A stretch of DNA of 64,000 nt from the NCBI GenBank assembly GCA_963696025.1, contig CAVOII010000010.1:1-64000 (forward strand). Direction: 5' to 3'. The notes below the pieces were generated by a model. It was not told the origin of the DNA. It was given only the letters and a program-made list of their open reading frames with translations, and did not search any database. Origin of the DNA: JABCYV01 sp963696025 (GTDB taxonomy: Bacteria > Acidobacteriota > Terriglobia > Terriglobales > Acidobacteriaceae). The first letter of the stretch is position 1. Every line of letters begins with the position of its first letter. This document shows, piece after piece, positions 50,871 through 61,100 of the stretch. Position numbers and translations under genes: made by a program.

Positions 50871-50989
50871 GTGGCCGCTTGGATGTGTTGAGTTCCAAGT
50901 TGGTGTGAAGTGCCGAAACCCGCATTTTTACTAGTCAATCTGAACGCATCCAAACTGAGCTAAAGCATTGATTCTTCGTGCGACCAGTA

Positions 50990-51035
50990 CTTGGGCGCAG
51001 GGGGTCGTAGGTTCAAATCCTATCGCCCCGACCAA
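50990..51035 (+). repeat. attR: partial tRNA-Pro copy
   Basis: 46 bases identical to 25336-25381, from the anticodon loop to CCA plus A. The 5' half of the tRNA is absent, so it is not a functional tRNA. Confidence 0.92.
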
Positions 51036-51138
51036 TATCCCCAGTGCCCCTGGAGTGCGTATGGAGGTCTCAGCGCAACTCACGAACTGAAAATTCATCG
51101 ACTTATCAGCTTTTGGAATGGCGCCAGGGCTTGCTTGG

Positions 51139-51798
51139 TTATCGAACGTGAAGTTGGACAGACGAGAGCAGCGCGCTGAGTCCATTCCACATAATTTGCA
51201 CACCAATGCAAACCAGGAGAAAGGATGACAGTCGGATAATGACTGTCATTCCTGTTTCTCCAAGTATTTTCGCGAGCCTATCCGCGAATCCGTAGCAGAG
51301 GAAAACGCTTACCGCGATCAGACCCATGGCAATGATCGCGGCGAGGATGATTAACAGGTGGACGCCGTAGCGGTGCGTCGAATTCGCGCCCAATGTGACC
51401 GCTACCGAGATCGATCCCGGGCCGACCGTCAGCGGCAGCGTCAAAGGGTAGAACGCCTGGCGAAATACATCTTGATGTTGAATCCTTCCGCGCGGAGCAT
51501 CGCGCGCTTCGTCTTTCTGCATCAGCAGCGTCCATCCCGTCGCAATGACGACCAGCCCTCCACCAACCTGCACCACGGGCAGCGACACACCAAAAAAACT
51601 AAGAACTTGCGCTCCAATAAAGTAGAACACAATCATCAGACAAAAGCTGTCGAATGCGACCCGCAGCGAAAGCTCCTTTCGTGTCTGCCGAGAATATTCG
51701 TGTGTAACCGCCAAAAAGATAGGACTCCCACTCAGCGGGTCGACAATAGGAAACAGTGCGCTAAGAATGAGGAAGAAAACTTTGATCGCATCGGCCAC
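51139..51798 (-). CDS. MarC family integral membrane protein
   Basis: 219 aa with six helices. FFLILSALFPIVDPLSGSPI, AFYPLTLPLTVGPGSISVAV and IRLSSFLLVCIGVQIMWNGL are family signatures (the NP/DP and TVGPG loops). Despite the name, MarC proteins are not proven multidrug pumps. First chromosomal gene right of the island. Confidence 0.92.
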   Translation of the reverse strand: MADAIKVFFLILSALFPIVDPLSGSPIFLAVTHEYSRQTRKELSLRVAFDSFCLMIVFYFIGAQVLSFFGVSLPVVQVGGGLVVIATGWTLLMQKDEARDAPRGRIQHQDVFRQAFYPLTLPLTVGPGSISVAVTLGANSTHRYGVHLLIILAAIIAMGLIAVSVFLCYGFADRLAKILGETGMTVIIRLSSFLLVCIGVQIMWNGLSALLSSVQLHVR

Positions 51799-51871
51799 TA
51801 GTCCTCCTCAGGGATGCGAAACCAACCCTTCTGTGCGATTCAGCGTTTATCTCCGCACCTTCCCCAATACT

Positions 51872-53629
51872 TCACTTCGATTTTTGTTGCGCGATCCATT
51901 TGTCCGTGCGGTCATCGAGCAGGTCGAGGGGAAGGGTTCCGCCATTGATCATCTCGTCATGGAATTTGCGGATGTCAAAATTGGCACCCAATTCCTTTTG
52001 GGCGCGTTCGCGGAGTTCGCGGATCTTGAGCTGGCCGAGCTTGTAACTAAGGGCTTGCGCGGGCCACGCGATGTAGCGATCGGTCTCGGACTGTATGGTG
52101 GGTTCATCGACAGCACCGGATTTGCGCATAAAGTCCACGACCTGATCCCGAGTCCATCCTTTCGCATGGATTCCGGTGTCGACGACTAGCCGGACTGCGC
52201 GGAAGAGCTCCGAGCGCAGGCGGCCGTAGTCGGAGACTGGGTCTTGGTAGAAGCCGACCTCCTTCCCGAGTTGCTCAGCGTACAGCGCCCATCCTTCGAC
52301 GTATGCGTTGAAGCCGAGACTGTGGAGGCGAAACTTGGGCAATCCCGTGAGCTGCTGCTGCACGGATAGCTGCATGTGATGTCCGGGGATGCCTTCGTGA
52401 TAAGCGACCGCCTCGTCGTTGATCAGTGAGCGACTAGCAAAATTGGAGGTGGCGACGACAACGCGGCCGGGGCGCTTGCCGTCTGGAGTGCCAGTGACGT
52501 AGTGGGTTGCAGCGGCCGCCTGGAAAGGCGGAATGGCTTCGACCGTCACCGGTGACTTTGGAAGCAGCGTGAAGAGCTCCGGAAGTTTCGGCTCCATCTG
52601 GCCGATGTAGTGGCGGAAATCGTCGAGGATCTGTTCTGAGGAGGCCGGAATGTATTTGCGATTGGTTTCGAGCGAAGCCCTGAAAGAGGCAAGGTCGGCG
52701 AAGCCCTCTTTTTTGGCGATGACCGTCATCTCGGCCTGGACGCGCTCAACCTCGCGAAGACCCAGTTGGTGTATCTCTTCCGGTGTCATGTGCGTGGTGG
52801 TCCGGCCATAGATGTCGTTTTGGTAGCGCTTCTCGCCGTCTGGCAGAGAAGTCACAGCGAGCGTTGTCCGGCCTTCAGGGGCGTATTCCGTGCGGAGGAA
52901 CGCGGCGAAAGTCTTGTAGCCGGGTATGACATCGACGTTAATGGCGTCGGTGATCTGCTGGGTCAGGCGCTTCTGATCCTCGGCAGAGATGCTTGCCGGA
53001 TACTTCTTCGTCGGGAGGAGAAAGGGGTCAGCGTCGATAATGCCCTGGCACTGGACAGGAAGCTTCTCAACCAGGAATCGGACCGGCATGAGCTTGTCCT
53101 TCATGCCAGCGCGAAGGACTTCGGTCGTCTGGTTCAGGACGCGAGGGATCTGATGAAGACGGGCAATGTAGTCTTCGTAGTGCTTGACGGAGTCGAAGGG
53201 GACAGAAAGCGGTAGATCCGCGAGGCTGGTATGGATGCCATTCTGCTGATTGATTGGCATCTCGTACTCTTTGAGGTCAAAGTCGGCGATCCGCTGCTTG
53301 AGGACACGAACGAGGAGATCGTGGGAGAGCTGGTCCTGGTCAGAGAAGTCGGCGCTCGAGATAGCTTCAAGTCGGGCAAGGAAGGCTTCGTCGGTCCGAT
53401 GGCGCTGGGTAATAGCGTCGAGTGAATAATCGGCGAGCTTGTCGTTGTAGCGGTAGTCGCCGAAGGCGGTTGCCCGCTCCGGAAAGTTGCGCAGATCAGA
53501 TTCGTACTGTTCTTCGAAAAGGGTGTTCTGAGCTGCGAGGCGGTCAGCAACTGGTTTGACCTCTCGGTTTTGGGCGAAGACAGAAATGGCTGCGGCGACG
53601 AAAAGCAACAGGGTCTTTTGAAGGCGCAT
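51872..53629 (-). CDS. DUF885 family secreted protein (metallopeptidase-like)
   Basis: 585 aa. Signal peptide RLQKTLLLFVAAAISVFAQ. The body is helical; the key motif is YHEGIPGHHMQLSVQQQL, an H-E-x-x-x-H-H zinc-like site, with YVEGWALYAEQLGKE and VDTGIHAKGWTRDQVVDFMR downstream. Families with this motif are predicted metal-dependent carboxypeptidase relatives, abundant in Acidobacteriota. Full length. Substrate unknown. Confidence 0.88.
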   Translation of the reverse strand: MRLQKTLLLFVAAAISVFAQNREVKPVADRLAAQNTLFEEQYESDLRNFPERATAFGDYRYNDKLADYSLDAITQRHRTDEAFLARLEAISSADFSDQDQLSHDLLVRVLKQRIADFDLKEYEMPINQQNGIHTSLADLPLSVPFDSVKHYEDYIARLHQIPRVLNQTTEVLRAGMKDKLMPVRFLVEKLPVQCQGIIDADPFLLPTKKYPASISAEDQKRLTQQITDAINVDVIPGYKTFAAFLRTEYAPEGRTTLAVTSLPDGEKRYQNDIYGRTTTHMTPEEIHQLGLREVERVQAEMTVIAKKEGFADLASFRASLETNRKYIPASSEQILDDFRHYIGQMEPKLPELFTLLPKSPVTVEAIPPFQAAAATHYVTGTPDGKRPGRVVVATSNFASRSLINDEAVAYHEGIPGHHMQLSVQQQLTGLPKFRLHSLGFNAYVEGWALYAEQLGKEVGFYQDPVSDYGRLRSELFRAVRLVVDTGIHAKGWTRDQVVDFMRKSGAVDEPTIQSETDRYIAWPAQALSYKLGQLKIRELRERAQKELGANFDIRKFHDEMINGGTLPLDLLDDRTDKWIAQQKSK

Positions 53630-54009
53630 AGCCTAAGTAGCGTATCAGACGGAAGAGTGGTTGCGAAGGAAGGACCTCACGGTTTCGTGAGTGCGATTCA
53701 CACCACTGCGGTGGGAGCTCCGCGCAGGCGGGTTATTTTGTCGCTTCTCCCGGAAACTTCCCAACGAATCGCGGCCTGTCCACTTTTCCACCAGGTATGC
53801 GATCGTTGACTAGCACCCTAGTTCCTTCTCGCCGAAAAACCTTGCCAATAAATGTCTTCAGCAGCTGACACTACACCAAACTTACTATACAAAACCCCCA
53901 AACTGCGGACGCCGCGATCACACCTTCATTCTTCTGAACACCGAACAGAATTCAAGTGCTTCTCTTAGCTGCCTCCCTTTGACCCTAGCCTTGCACTCGG
54001 AGGCTAACC
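53630..54009. other. 380 bp divergent intergenic region
   Basis: It lies between the DUF885 gene (minus) and the small secreted peptide gene (plus) and should hold both promoters. No repeat or gene is evident. Confidence 0.4.
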
Positions 54010-54144
54010 ATGAAAAGACTGCTACATGCTCTAGCGCTTCTCGCAACTCTCACCATCACTCTGTCAGCTCACAACCGCGTTTGGGCTGATGGAAGTGATC
54101 CCTGGCCTAAGTCCGCAACCTCCCAACCTCATATTAGCCACTGA
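54010..54144 (+). CDS. 44-aa secreted peptide
   Basis: MKRLLHALALLATLTITLSA is a signal peptide; the mature part is about 18-24 residues (DGSDPWPKSATSQPHISH). AGGCTAACC precedes the ATG. A TTTTTT run and a hairpin follow directly. Confidence 0.5.
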   Translation: MKRLLHALALLATLTITLSAHNRVWADGSDPWPKSATSQPHISH

Positions 54145-54155
54145 TTTTTTTGACT

Positions 54156-54189
54156 GACCGCCGAAAGCTGCGCTATGCTTCCGGCGGTC
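54156..54189 (+). promoter_or_regulatory. Hairpin just before the 54198 start codon
   Basis: GACCGCCG (54156-54163) and CGGCGGTC (54182-54189) pair perfectly, extended by AAAGC/GCTT. It ends nine bases before an ATG and covers the GGCGGTC that would serve as ribosome site, so it may limit translation. It also follows the preceding small gene. Confidence 0.4.
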
Positions 54190-54197
54190 GGTCAATC

Positions 54198-54941
54198 ATG
54201 ACCATTCTGCAGTTTTCGCTGTGGCTCCTGCCCGCGCCTTTGTTGAGCGTCATTGTGTACAGGGTATGGACCCGACGACTCTATCTTGACTATCCTCTTT
54301 TCTCCGCGTATACCGTCACGCATCTGGCGCGGGTTCCAGTTCTCTTCTTCTGCTATCGATTGGGCATTCGTGAAATCTACAGTCACGCTTATCTCTATGC
54401 GGAGGTGATAGATGGGATCCTGAAATTCGGGGTGATTAGCGAGCTTTTCTCCAGCCTTTTCCAATCCTACGACCGGATTCGCTCATGGATGTCGGTCATA
54501 TGGCGTTGGGCCAGCGTGCTCTTCCTATTGATCGCTGTTGTTGTGGCGGCCGCAAGCACAAGCTACGATTCTGACAAGTTCCTGGCAGGCCTGTTTGGCC
54601 TGGAACGTAGCGTCGAGATAGTGCAGGGAGGACTGTTATTTCTTCTGTTTGCCGTCTCGTCATCACTGAGTCTGAAATGGAAGCCACACGCGTTCGGAAT
54701 TGCTTTGGGCTTTGGTGTAGTCACTAGTGTGAATCTTGCCGCTTTTACCCTCCGCGCCCGCTTAGGTATGAGCAGCGATGACGTTCTCTCATTGATTTCC
54801 AGCGCCGGATTCAACTGCGCCGTCTTGGTCTGGATCGTTACGCTGAACGCGCGTCAGCCCGTTCATCAACAAGTCCAGGCTGTTCCTCATTCGAGCGTGG
54901 AATCCTGGAACCAGGCACTTGTGGACTTCCTACGCCGATGA
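54198..54941 (+). CDS. Multi-helix membrane protein (acidobacterial type)
   Basis: 247 aa from the ATG at 54198. About seven helices: ILQFSLWLLPAPLLSVIVYR; LDYPLFSAYTVTHLARVPVL; GILKFGVISELFSSLFQSYD; ASVLFLLIAVVVAAAST; IVQGGLLFLLFAVSSSLSLK; FGIALGFGVVTSVNLAAFTL; SAGFNCAVLVWIVTLNA. The ordering resembles a membrane family common in Acidobacteriota without known function. Confidence 0.75.
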   Translation: MTILQFSLWLLPAPLLSVIVYRVWTRRLYLDYPLFSAYTVTHLARVPVLFFCYRLGIREIYSHAYLYAEVIDGILKFGVISELFSSLFQSYDRIRSWMSVIWRWASVLFLLIAVVVAAASTSYDSDKFLAGLFGLERSVEIVQGGLLFLLFAVSSSLSLKWKPHAFGIALGFGVVTSVNLAAFTLRARLGMSSDDVLSLISSAGFNCAVLVWIVTLNARQPVHQQVQAVPHSSVESWNQALVDFLRR

Positions 54942-55094
54942 TCAACCTGCTTCACTGGGACCATGAATATACCAAACCTTGTCGGCGCAGCTGGCTAGCT
55001 CTCCGCGAGAAGGCTGTGCACAATCCAGGACTCCGCAATCCGCTCCGAAGTTTTTCTTCTAGCCAACGACGCGCGACTTGGCCGTGAGCAATGT

Positions 55095-56681
55095 CTAGCG
55101 GCAATTGGGAAACTTGAAGGATGCTACTCTGGTGTGGAAGTCAACGACTCCATTTGACCGCATGTACTGGTTAACGTACCAGAAAGTGCAGTCGTCCGAT
55201 GGATCAATGGACAAGCTACTATAATCGCCCCAGCGATCTACGCCTCGTTGAGATCCTAGGCCCTGCCAGATCAGCGCTGGCGATTCCATCGTGCTGAGAG
55301 GATCGCTGGGCACTCGCCCGGTGAAGGCGATCGCTGGGTTCGTGGTCTTGCTCGATTCGCTGAAGCCCACGGCTATGTCTCCGCTTTTGTCCATCGCAAT
55401 GCTACCCATCCACAGCGACAGGTCGCCGTCCTTGATCGTGCCCTCCTGAAATATGGAGGGTGTCCCGTCAGGATCTCGAATCTCATACCATCGGACGCCG
55501 GAAGGAGCTGCGCCGGTGGCGACGGAATGGTTTACCAGAAGCACTTCATGCGTCAGCATATTGCGGTAGGCCAGGCGGAACATCAGACGGTCGGCCAAGG
55601 AATCAAGCGTCTGTTTGGTACCTGCCTGCGGAATGCAGACTCCGCCGTGACAGGCAGGGGTGAAGGGTCGGACCGGAATCTTCACTGGCCCGGTGAAGGT
55701 CGAGTTGCTGGGAGTGGTGAAGTCGACGTGGAACCGATAGAGGTGCAATGAGGTCCTGGTAGCCAGATCGACGTAGAAATTAGGTTCGCCGCTGGGCGGA
55801 AGGTTCGCCCCGTCCAAGTCGGATGGCAAGAAGGAGAACTCGTTGGGGCTGTCGAAGCAAACTACGCTAGTGTGTTTTCCAGCCATCATGGCAAAGCGAT
55901 CATAGGCACAAGCCAGGGCCGACACACTGGCCGGAGTAAAGTAGTTGTACGACGCATAGTACGCATCGGGCCAAACAGCGAGCTTAGGATAGTCGTTGAA
56001 TTTATTTTTTCCGAACTGGAAGGCGTATCGATGATAGGGGCCCGTGGCGTCAAACGTGGCGGACACTGCGATACATTCGTTTCCCGTCGAGAATGTTGGA
56101 TCAGCGGCCACGATGCCAATGATCCAGCGGCCGGCAATTTTGTCATAGAGTACGATAGGATCCGTAAAGAAAAAAGTTACCCCTTGTCCACACAGCCCCG
56201 GCATGCCAGTAAAGAGGGTGCTGATCTGTTGCGCGGGAAAAAATGACTTTCCGGTCGCCTTGTCGTAAACCTCGTACGCGGTATTGATGGTTTCGACCAC
56301 TTGCGTGTCACCCACAGACAAGTTGCTATCAGAAGGAATCCCGACTAAGGTGCCGTTTGCGGCATTCGGAATACCATCAAAATTGAGTCCAATGGAGGCC
56401 GAAACCGGAGGCAACGCGAACGTCTGTTCGGCAGCATCCGGACCTGCGAAATCGGGACCGGGAATGGCCCGTCGCAGCGGACGTGGACGATCAATGGGCT
56501 GAACTGCCGGCGCATGAAGAGTATCGGTCGTTGCCGGAAAGGATAACGCTCGAACCGGTGCGGAAGTGTCATGATAAAGTTCGTGAAATACCAGTGGGCG
56601 ACTCTGCCCAGTGGCTCCAATTACCAGGCTGATGTTGCACGCGACGAGGGCGAAGAACTGAACTGTGAATCGATGTCTCAT
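55095..56681 (-). CDS. Secreted beta-propeller-like protein
   Basis: 528 aa from the ATG at 56681 after AGGAGG. Signal peptide FTVQFFALVACNISLVIGAT. Repeating units such as FFFTDPIVLYDKIAGRWIIG, FNDYPKLAVWPDAYYASYNY and DRWGDYSSLSIDPSDDCTFW YVN are typical of large secreted acidobacterial proteins of unknown role, with WGDYS as a conserved C-terminal motif. Cell-surface or extracellular; function unknown. Confidence 0.75.
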   Translation of the reverse strand: MRHRFTVQFFALVACNISLVIGATGQSRPLVFHELYHDTSAPVRALSFPATTDTLHAPAVQPIDRPRPLRRAIPGPDFAGPDAAEQTFALPPVSASIGLNFDGIPNAANGTLVGIPSDSNLSVGDTQVVETINTAYEVYDKATGKSFFPAQQISTLFTGMPGLCGQGVTFFFTDPIVLYDKIAGRWIIGIVAADPTFSTGNECIAVSATFDATGPYHRYAFQFGKNKFNDYPKLAVWPDAYYASYNYFTPASVSALACAYDRFAMMAGKHTSVVCFDSPNEFSFLPSDLDGANLPPSGEPNFYVDLATRTSLHLYRFHVDFTTPSNSTFTGPVKIPVRPFTPACHGGVCIPQAGTKQTLDSLADRLMFRLAYRNMLTHEVLLVNHSVATGAAPSGVRWYEIRDPDGTPSIFQEGTIKDGDLSLWMGSIAMDKSGDIAVGFSESSKTTNPAIAFTGRVPSDPLSTMESPALIWQGLGSQRGVDRWGDYSSLSIDPSDDCTFWYVNQYMRSNGVVDFHTRVASFKFPNCR

Positions 56682-56828
56682 TTTTCCTCCTGGCGAGCTG
56701 GTTCGAGGGCGCAAGTTATGGCGCGGGAGAAAGCAACTGTGCGGCGCCCCTGAAGGGGACAGCGGCTGCGGATTTTCTCTGAAAATGTTCACGATGTCAA
56801 GCCAGCCAAGTGCTCAGTGCGGGCTTAT

Positions 56829-57998
56829 CTATTTCGGCTTTGACCATCCGAACGACTTGCTGATCTTGAAAATGAAGCCGTTACGATCCTGGACCTGGTG
56901 CAAGTTGAGCATGTAGCGGTAACCCACATCGAGCGCCGCGCTTTTCCGCCAATACCAGCGCACGCCCCACACGCCGTCTACCGGCGTGCTTGGACCGACT
57001 GAAGTATTTTCGGTATCGATGCCAATCACGCCGAATGCGTGGCCTTCCTGAGTGAATACAGCAGTGTACTCCGTGAGTAACTGCAGCCGGTGCTGAGCGA
57101 AGAAAACAAAACCCTGGCCGAAGATCATCTCGTCACCGGGGGTCAGGAGAGTCTGACCATGAGATTGTGGATTACGAGTGACCACGTAGGTGACGTTGTT
57201 TGCCAGCACGATTCCGTGGCGAAAGCTCTTGCTCAATCCCAGACTGAAAGAATAATTGAGCGCCCCGCTTTGGGCTCCGGAATTGTCCAATTCTGCCTTA
57301 GCGCTGTTGGTGGGAACGACGAAACTTGTGCGCAAGGATACGCTCAGCGGGTCGCCACGGGTCTCCGACCAAAAGTTAACTTTGAATCCCAGCGTCACCG
57401 GGCCCCAATCGGAATTGTTGAAGGCAGCGAAGGGATAATCTTGCAGGTAACCGGCGGCCGGCCCTTTCCAAGAATTGTGCAGCGGTCCGGGATTGAGACC
57501 GCAGTAAATCGGCGCTTTAAAAACGTCGTGAGGACAGCCCGCCGGCTGCCGTAAGCTGAGCTGCGAGGGCTTGCCAATATTTAAGTACCGGTACGGCTCG
57601 AATTGCGCAAAAACAGTAATCTTTTTAGTAAGTCCGGCGGCCAAGCTGAATCCAGCACTTAGTATGGTCGCACTGCCCGGGGCACGTGAAAACTTGTTCA
57701 GATACGCGGAAGTTGTGAATACTCCTTTGGGCAGTGTTTCCGCCGTTTCTACAGTGAACAGCCCGGGGCTTCCTGTTGTCGCTGGCACCGGCGCCGCGCT
57801 GATGGAACTTTGTTCCGGAGCAACAGCTTGAGCCATCTGCGGCGGCGTCACGTTCGAGCTAGCATCCACGGCTGGGTTGCTAGTCGTCCCCTGCGCTACT
57901 TCAATGCCTTGCTGGACGGAGCTTTCTATAGGCAGTGCAGAGACGGCAGGCCCGGCTGTGTAATTTGTGGGCCACAGGAGAAGAACAAGGATCAACAT
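56829..57998 (-). CDS. Outer-membrane beta-barrel protein (transporter-like)
   Basis: 389 aa. A signal peptide (LILVLLLWPTNYTAGPAVSA) and an Ala/Ser/Pro-rich linker are followed by alternating hydrophobic strands: ILSAGFSLAAGLTKKITVFA, VTLGFKVNFWSETRGDPLSV, LNYSFSLGLSKSFRHGIVLA, ending KISKSFGW with the aromatic end common in barrels. It lies just downstream of the RND operon on the same strand, 145 bp away. Confidence 0.7.
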   Translation of the reverse strand: MLILVLLLWPTNYTAGPAVSALPIESSVQQGIEVAQGTTSNPAVDASSNVTPPQMAQAVAPEQSSISAAPVPATTGSPGLFTVETAETLPKGVFTTSAYLNKFSRAPGSATILSAGFSLAAGLTKKITVFAQFEPYRYLNIGKPSQLSLRQPAGCPHDVFKAPIYCGLNPGPLHNSWKGPAAGYLQDYPFAAFNNSDWGPVTLGFKVNFWSETRGDPLSVSLRTSFVVPTNSAKAELDNSGAQSGALNYSFSLGLSKSFRHGIVLANNVTYVVTRNPQSHGQTLLTPGDEMIFGQGFVFFAQHRLQLLTEYTAVFTQEGHAFGVIGIDTENTSVGPSTPVDGVWGVRWYWRKSAALDVGYRYMLNLHQVQDRNGFIFKISKSFGWSKPK

Positions 57999-58142
57999 TG
58001 AGCGATGCTAGCATTTTTCTCAAACGCGCAACCTACAGTGAAACCCCCATCACCCTGGTGGGGATCGCGACGTACAAACCGAGGTAAGAAGTGCCAGCCT
58101 AGTTCTGAGTTCGTACTGCGGGGCGCCCGCGACTTCACATCA

Positions 58143-61100
58143 CTAATCGATGTGTTCACCTTCCTCGAAGGTTCCGTCAGCCAAAGGCAGCACATCTCTG
58201 TCGCCAGCGATCCATACATATAAAGTCGGCAACAGGAATATGCTCATCAAGAGGGCCGCAATGAGTCCTCCTACGATGACGATTGCGAAGGGGCGCTGAG
58301 AGTCGGAACCGATAGCGTGTGAGAGAGCTGCTGGTAGTAATCCCAAAGTTGCAACCAGCATGGTCATCATGATCGGCCGGAGCCGTAGCACGGCTCCCTC
58401 CACGGCGGCGTCCTCGATTGAATAGCGACGCACGCGAAGCTGATTGATATATTCCAGCATGATGACGCCAGTTTGCACACAGACCCCGAACAGTGCGAGG
58501 AAGCCTACGCCTGAAGAAACGCTGAAATTGGTACCGGTCATCAGAAGCGCGAGCAGCCCGCCGATGGGCGCGACCGCGATGTTCGCGAGAATCAATAGCG
58601 CCCACTTAAAGGATTTGAACATGGTGTAGAGGATGATGAAGATGATAAAGATCGTGATGGGGAGCACAATAAGCAGGCGTGCATTGGCTCGCTTTTGGCT
58701 TGCATATTCCCCTTCCCAATTGATGCGATAGCCTAGCGGCAATTTGACCTGCTCGTTGACCTTCTTCATTGCCTCTTCTACGGTGCTACCGAGGTCGCGG
58801 CCCCGGACGCTGTACTTAATCGCAATGTACCGCCGATTGCCTTCACGATAAACTTCTGACCCCCCGTCCGCCACCTTGAGGTTGCAAAGCTGGGCCAGCG
58901 ATACGCGTTCGCCGGAGGGCGACAATAGGCGAATCTTCTCGATCGCCTCCTTGGTATCCCGGTATTGCGGCAGATAGCGCATGACAAGGTCATAACGCGC
59001 CTCACCCTTGAGGACCTGGGTGAGCGCGTTCCCTCCCACTGCGGTTTGAATCGCATCCTGTACGTCCGAGACGTTGATTTGGTAACGAGCCGCTTGGTCA
59101 CGGTCCACAGTCACGTTCAAGTTGGGCTGGCCGAGCACCCGCAGTACGCCCAGATCCTCAATTCCCTTGACGCCACGCAGGATCGTTACGATCTGATCGG
59201 CCTTCTCTTCCAGAACTTTCAAGTCATCGCCGTAGACCTTGGTAGCGAGTTCGCCCTTTACGCCGCTGACTGCCTCTTCCATGTTGTCTTCAATGGGTTG
59301 CGAAAAACCCCACACCACGCCGGGGATCTTATCGAGCTCGCGGTTCATGGCGGCAATGAGTTCGTCCTTGTTTTCATGGAAAACGGAACGCCAATGTTCC
59401 TTGGGCTTCAGGTCAACGAAGTATTCCGTATTGAAGAAGCCGGTAGTGTCGGTTCCGTCATCTGGACGTCCCACCTGGCTGGTGCATTGCGGGACCTCGG
59501 GAAAGGAGCAAAGCACGACTCGAGCTTGGTTTGAAACCCGGATACCTTCGTCCGGCCCTGTGCTGGGCGCAAGCGTCCCCCGTACCCACAGCGCGCCTTC
59601 ATCCAGGTGGGGAAGAAATTCGGAACCGATGACGCCACTGAGGGCTAGATAAAGAGCAACCAAAACGCCAAGCACCGCCGTACCCACTGTGAGTCCACGC
59701 CGGCGAATCGCCCAGCGAACCGCGGTGCGATACCGCTCCGTCAGAAAGTGCATGACCGGGTTGCGCCACTCGTGCGCTCCCTTCGCGAAAGCGAAGCTGG
59801 CTAGTACCGGGGTGATTACGATCGAGAAAAACAGCGCGCCCAGTAGGGCAAACGCTACCGTCCACGCCATGGGATGAAAAAGCCGACCTTCGACGCGCTG
59901 CAAAGTGAAGATCGGCAAGTAAGCGGTAATAATGATGGCGATCGCATAAAACACAGGTCGTTGGACCTCGTGCGACGCGTCGCTAATCTTCTCAGCCGGC
60001 GTTCTGCTGTTCCCGTTTTCCCGATGTAAATGACGTACGATGTTTTCGACCATCACCACGGCGCCGTCGACGACCATGCCAAAATCCAGGGCGCCCAGGG
60101 ATAGCAGGTTCGCGGGAATGTGTCTTAAGTCCAAACAGATCGAGGCAAACAAGAGAGAAAACGGAATGGTGGCTGCGACAATGAGCGCGCCCCGGACGTT
60201 CCCCAGAAACAGAACCAGGATGAGGGATACCAGAATCATCCCTTCGGTGAGGTTGTGAAGCACGGTATGGGAAGTGAAGTGAACGAGATCACTGCGATCG
60301 ATAAACGGAACGACCTTCACTCCCGGAGGTAGAATGTGATTGTTGAGTTCCTCAACTTTCTGGTGGATGCCCTCAAGAGCGGCCTCCGCTGTTGCACCTT
60401 TCCTCAACAATACGATTCCGGAGACCACATCGTCGTTATCGATGATCCTTCCGTCTTCGCGGTGAATGGCTCTAGCAAACTGGCCAAGACGGATCTTCGG
60501 ACCCTGAGCGACGACGGCGATATCTTTTATGTGGAGGGGCGTACCATTCTTGGCCAGGATTACCGTCTCTTCGATATCGTGTACGCGGTCAACTAGTCCG
60601 ACGGAACGCACATTAATCTGCTGCAGACCCGCCTGTATGAAGCTTCCGCCAGCATTGGCGTTGTTGTTGGTCATCTGTTGCTCGACCTGCGCCAGGCTCA
60701 GACCGTAGGCCACAAGTTTGTTGGGGTCGACACGAACCTGATATTCGCGCGTAGGGCCGCCAAAGCTGGCAACATCGACAATGTTCGGGACTGCTTTGAA
60801 ATTCTTCTCAATGACCCAGTCTTCAATGGATTTCAGCTCCATCGGATCGTAGGCTGGATTGGTGCTGCGCAAGGTGAAGAAATAAATCTGTCCGACCGGG
60901 CTCCAGTCCGTGCCCATTTGCGGAACCACCCCCGGCGGCAGGGTAACCTGGCTCAGTCGCTCAAGGACCCGCTCGCGATTCCAGGCGTTATCCGACTCAT
61001 CATCGAAAATCAGCTTTAGATCCGAGAGTCCGAAGAGGGAGAAGGAACGTAGATGAACGACCTGCGGGATGCCGTTCATCACGATCTCAAGCGGAATCGT

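Larger units (their letters stand above)
50568..50989. other. Right-end non-coding segment of the island
   Basis: 422 bp without a credible gene. It holds dyad D (50592-50606), the TGTGCCCA pair (50851-50870) and ends at attR. It is probably the recombination and control region of the right end. Confidence 0.6.
25381..51035. mobile_element. Integrative genomic island in tRNA-Pro (about 25.7 kb)
   Basis: The island lies between two perfect 46 bp copies of the tRNA-Pro 3' half. It begins with a tyrosine integrase facing the tRNA and has a replication-type primase, an AlpA-like regulator and a mixed cargo. Integration at the anticodon loop rebuilds a complete tRNA-Pro at the left end and leaves a partial copy at the right. 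No conjugation genes were recognised, so it is either mobilised by others or immobile now. Confidence 0.88.

Noticed and set aside
50990..51035. A second tRNA-Pro gene
   Set aside because: Only the 3' half is present; no acceptor 5' strand or D arm.
50931..51206. Minus-strand 91-aa frame containing VGAIGFEPTTPCAQ
   Set aside because: This peptide is the well-known false translation of a tRNA antisense; the bases are the attR tRNA-Pro copy.
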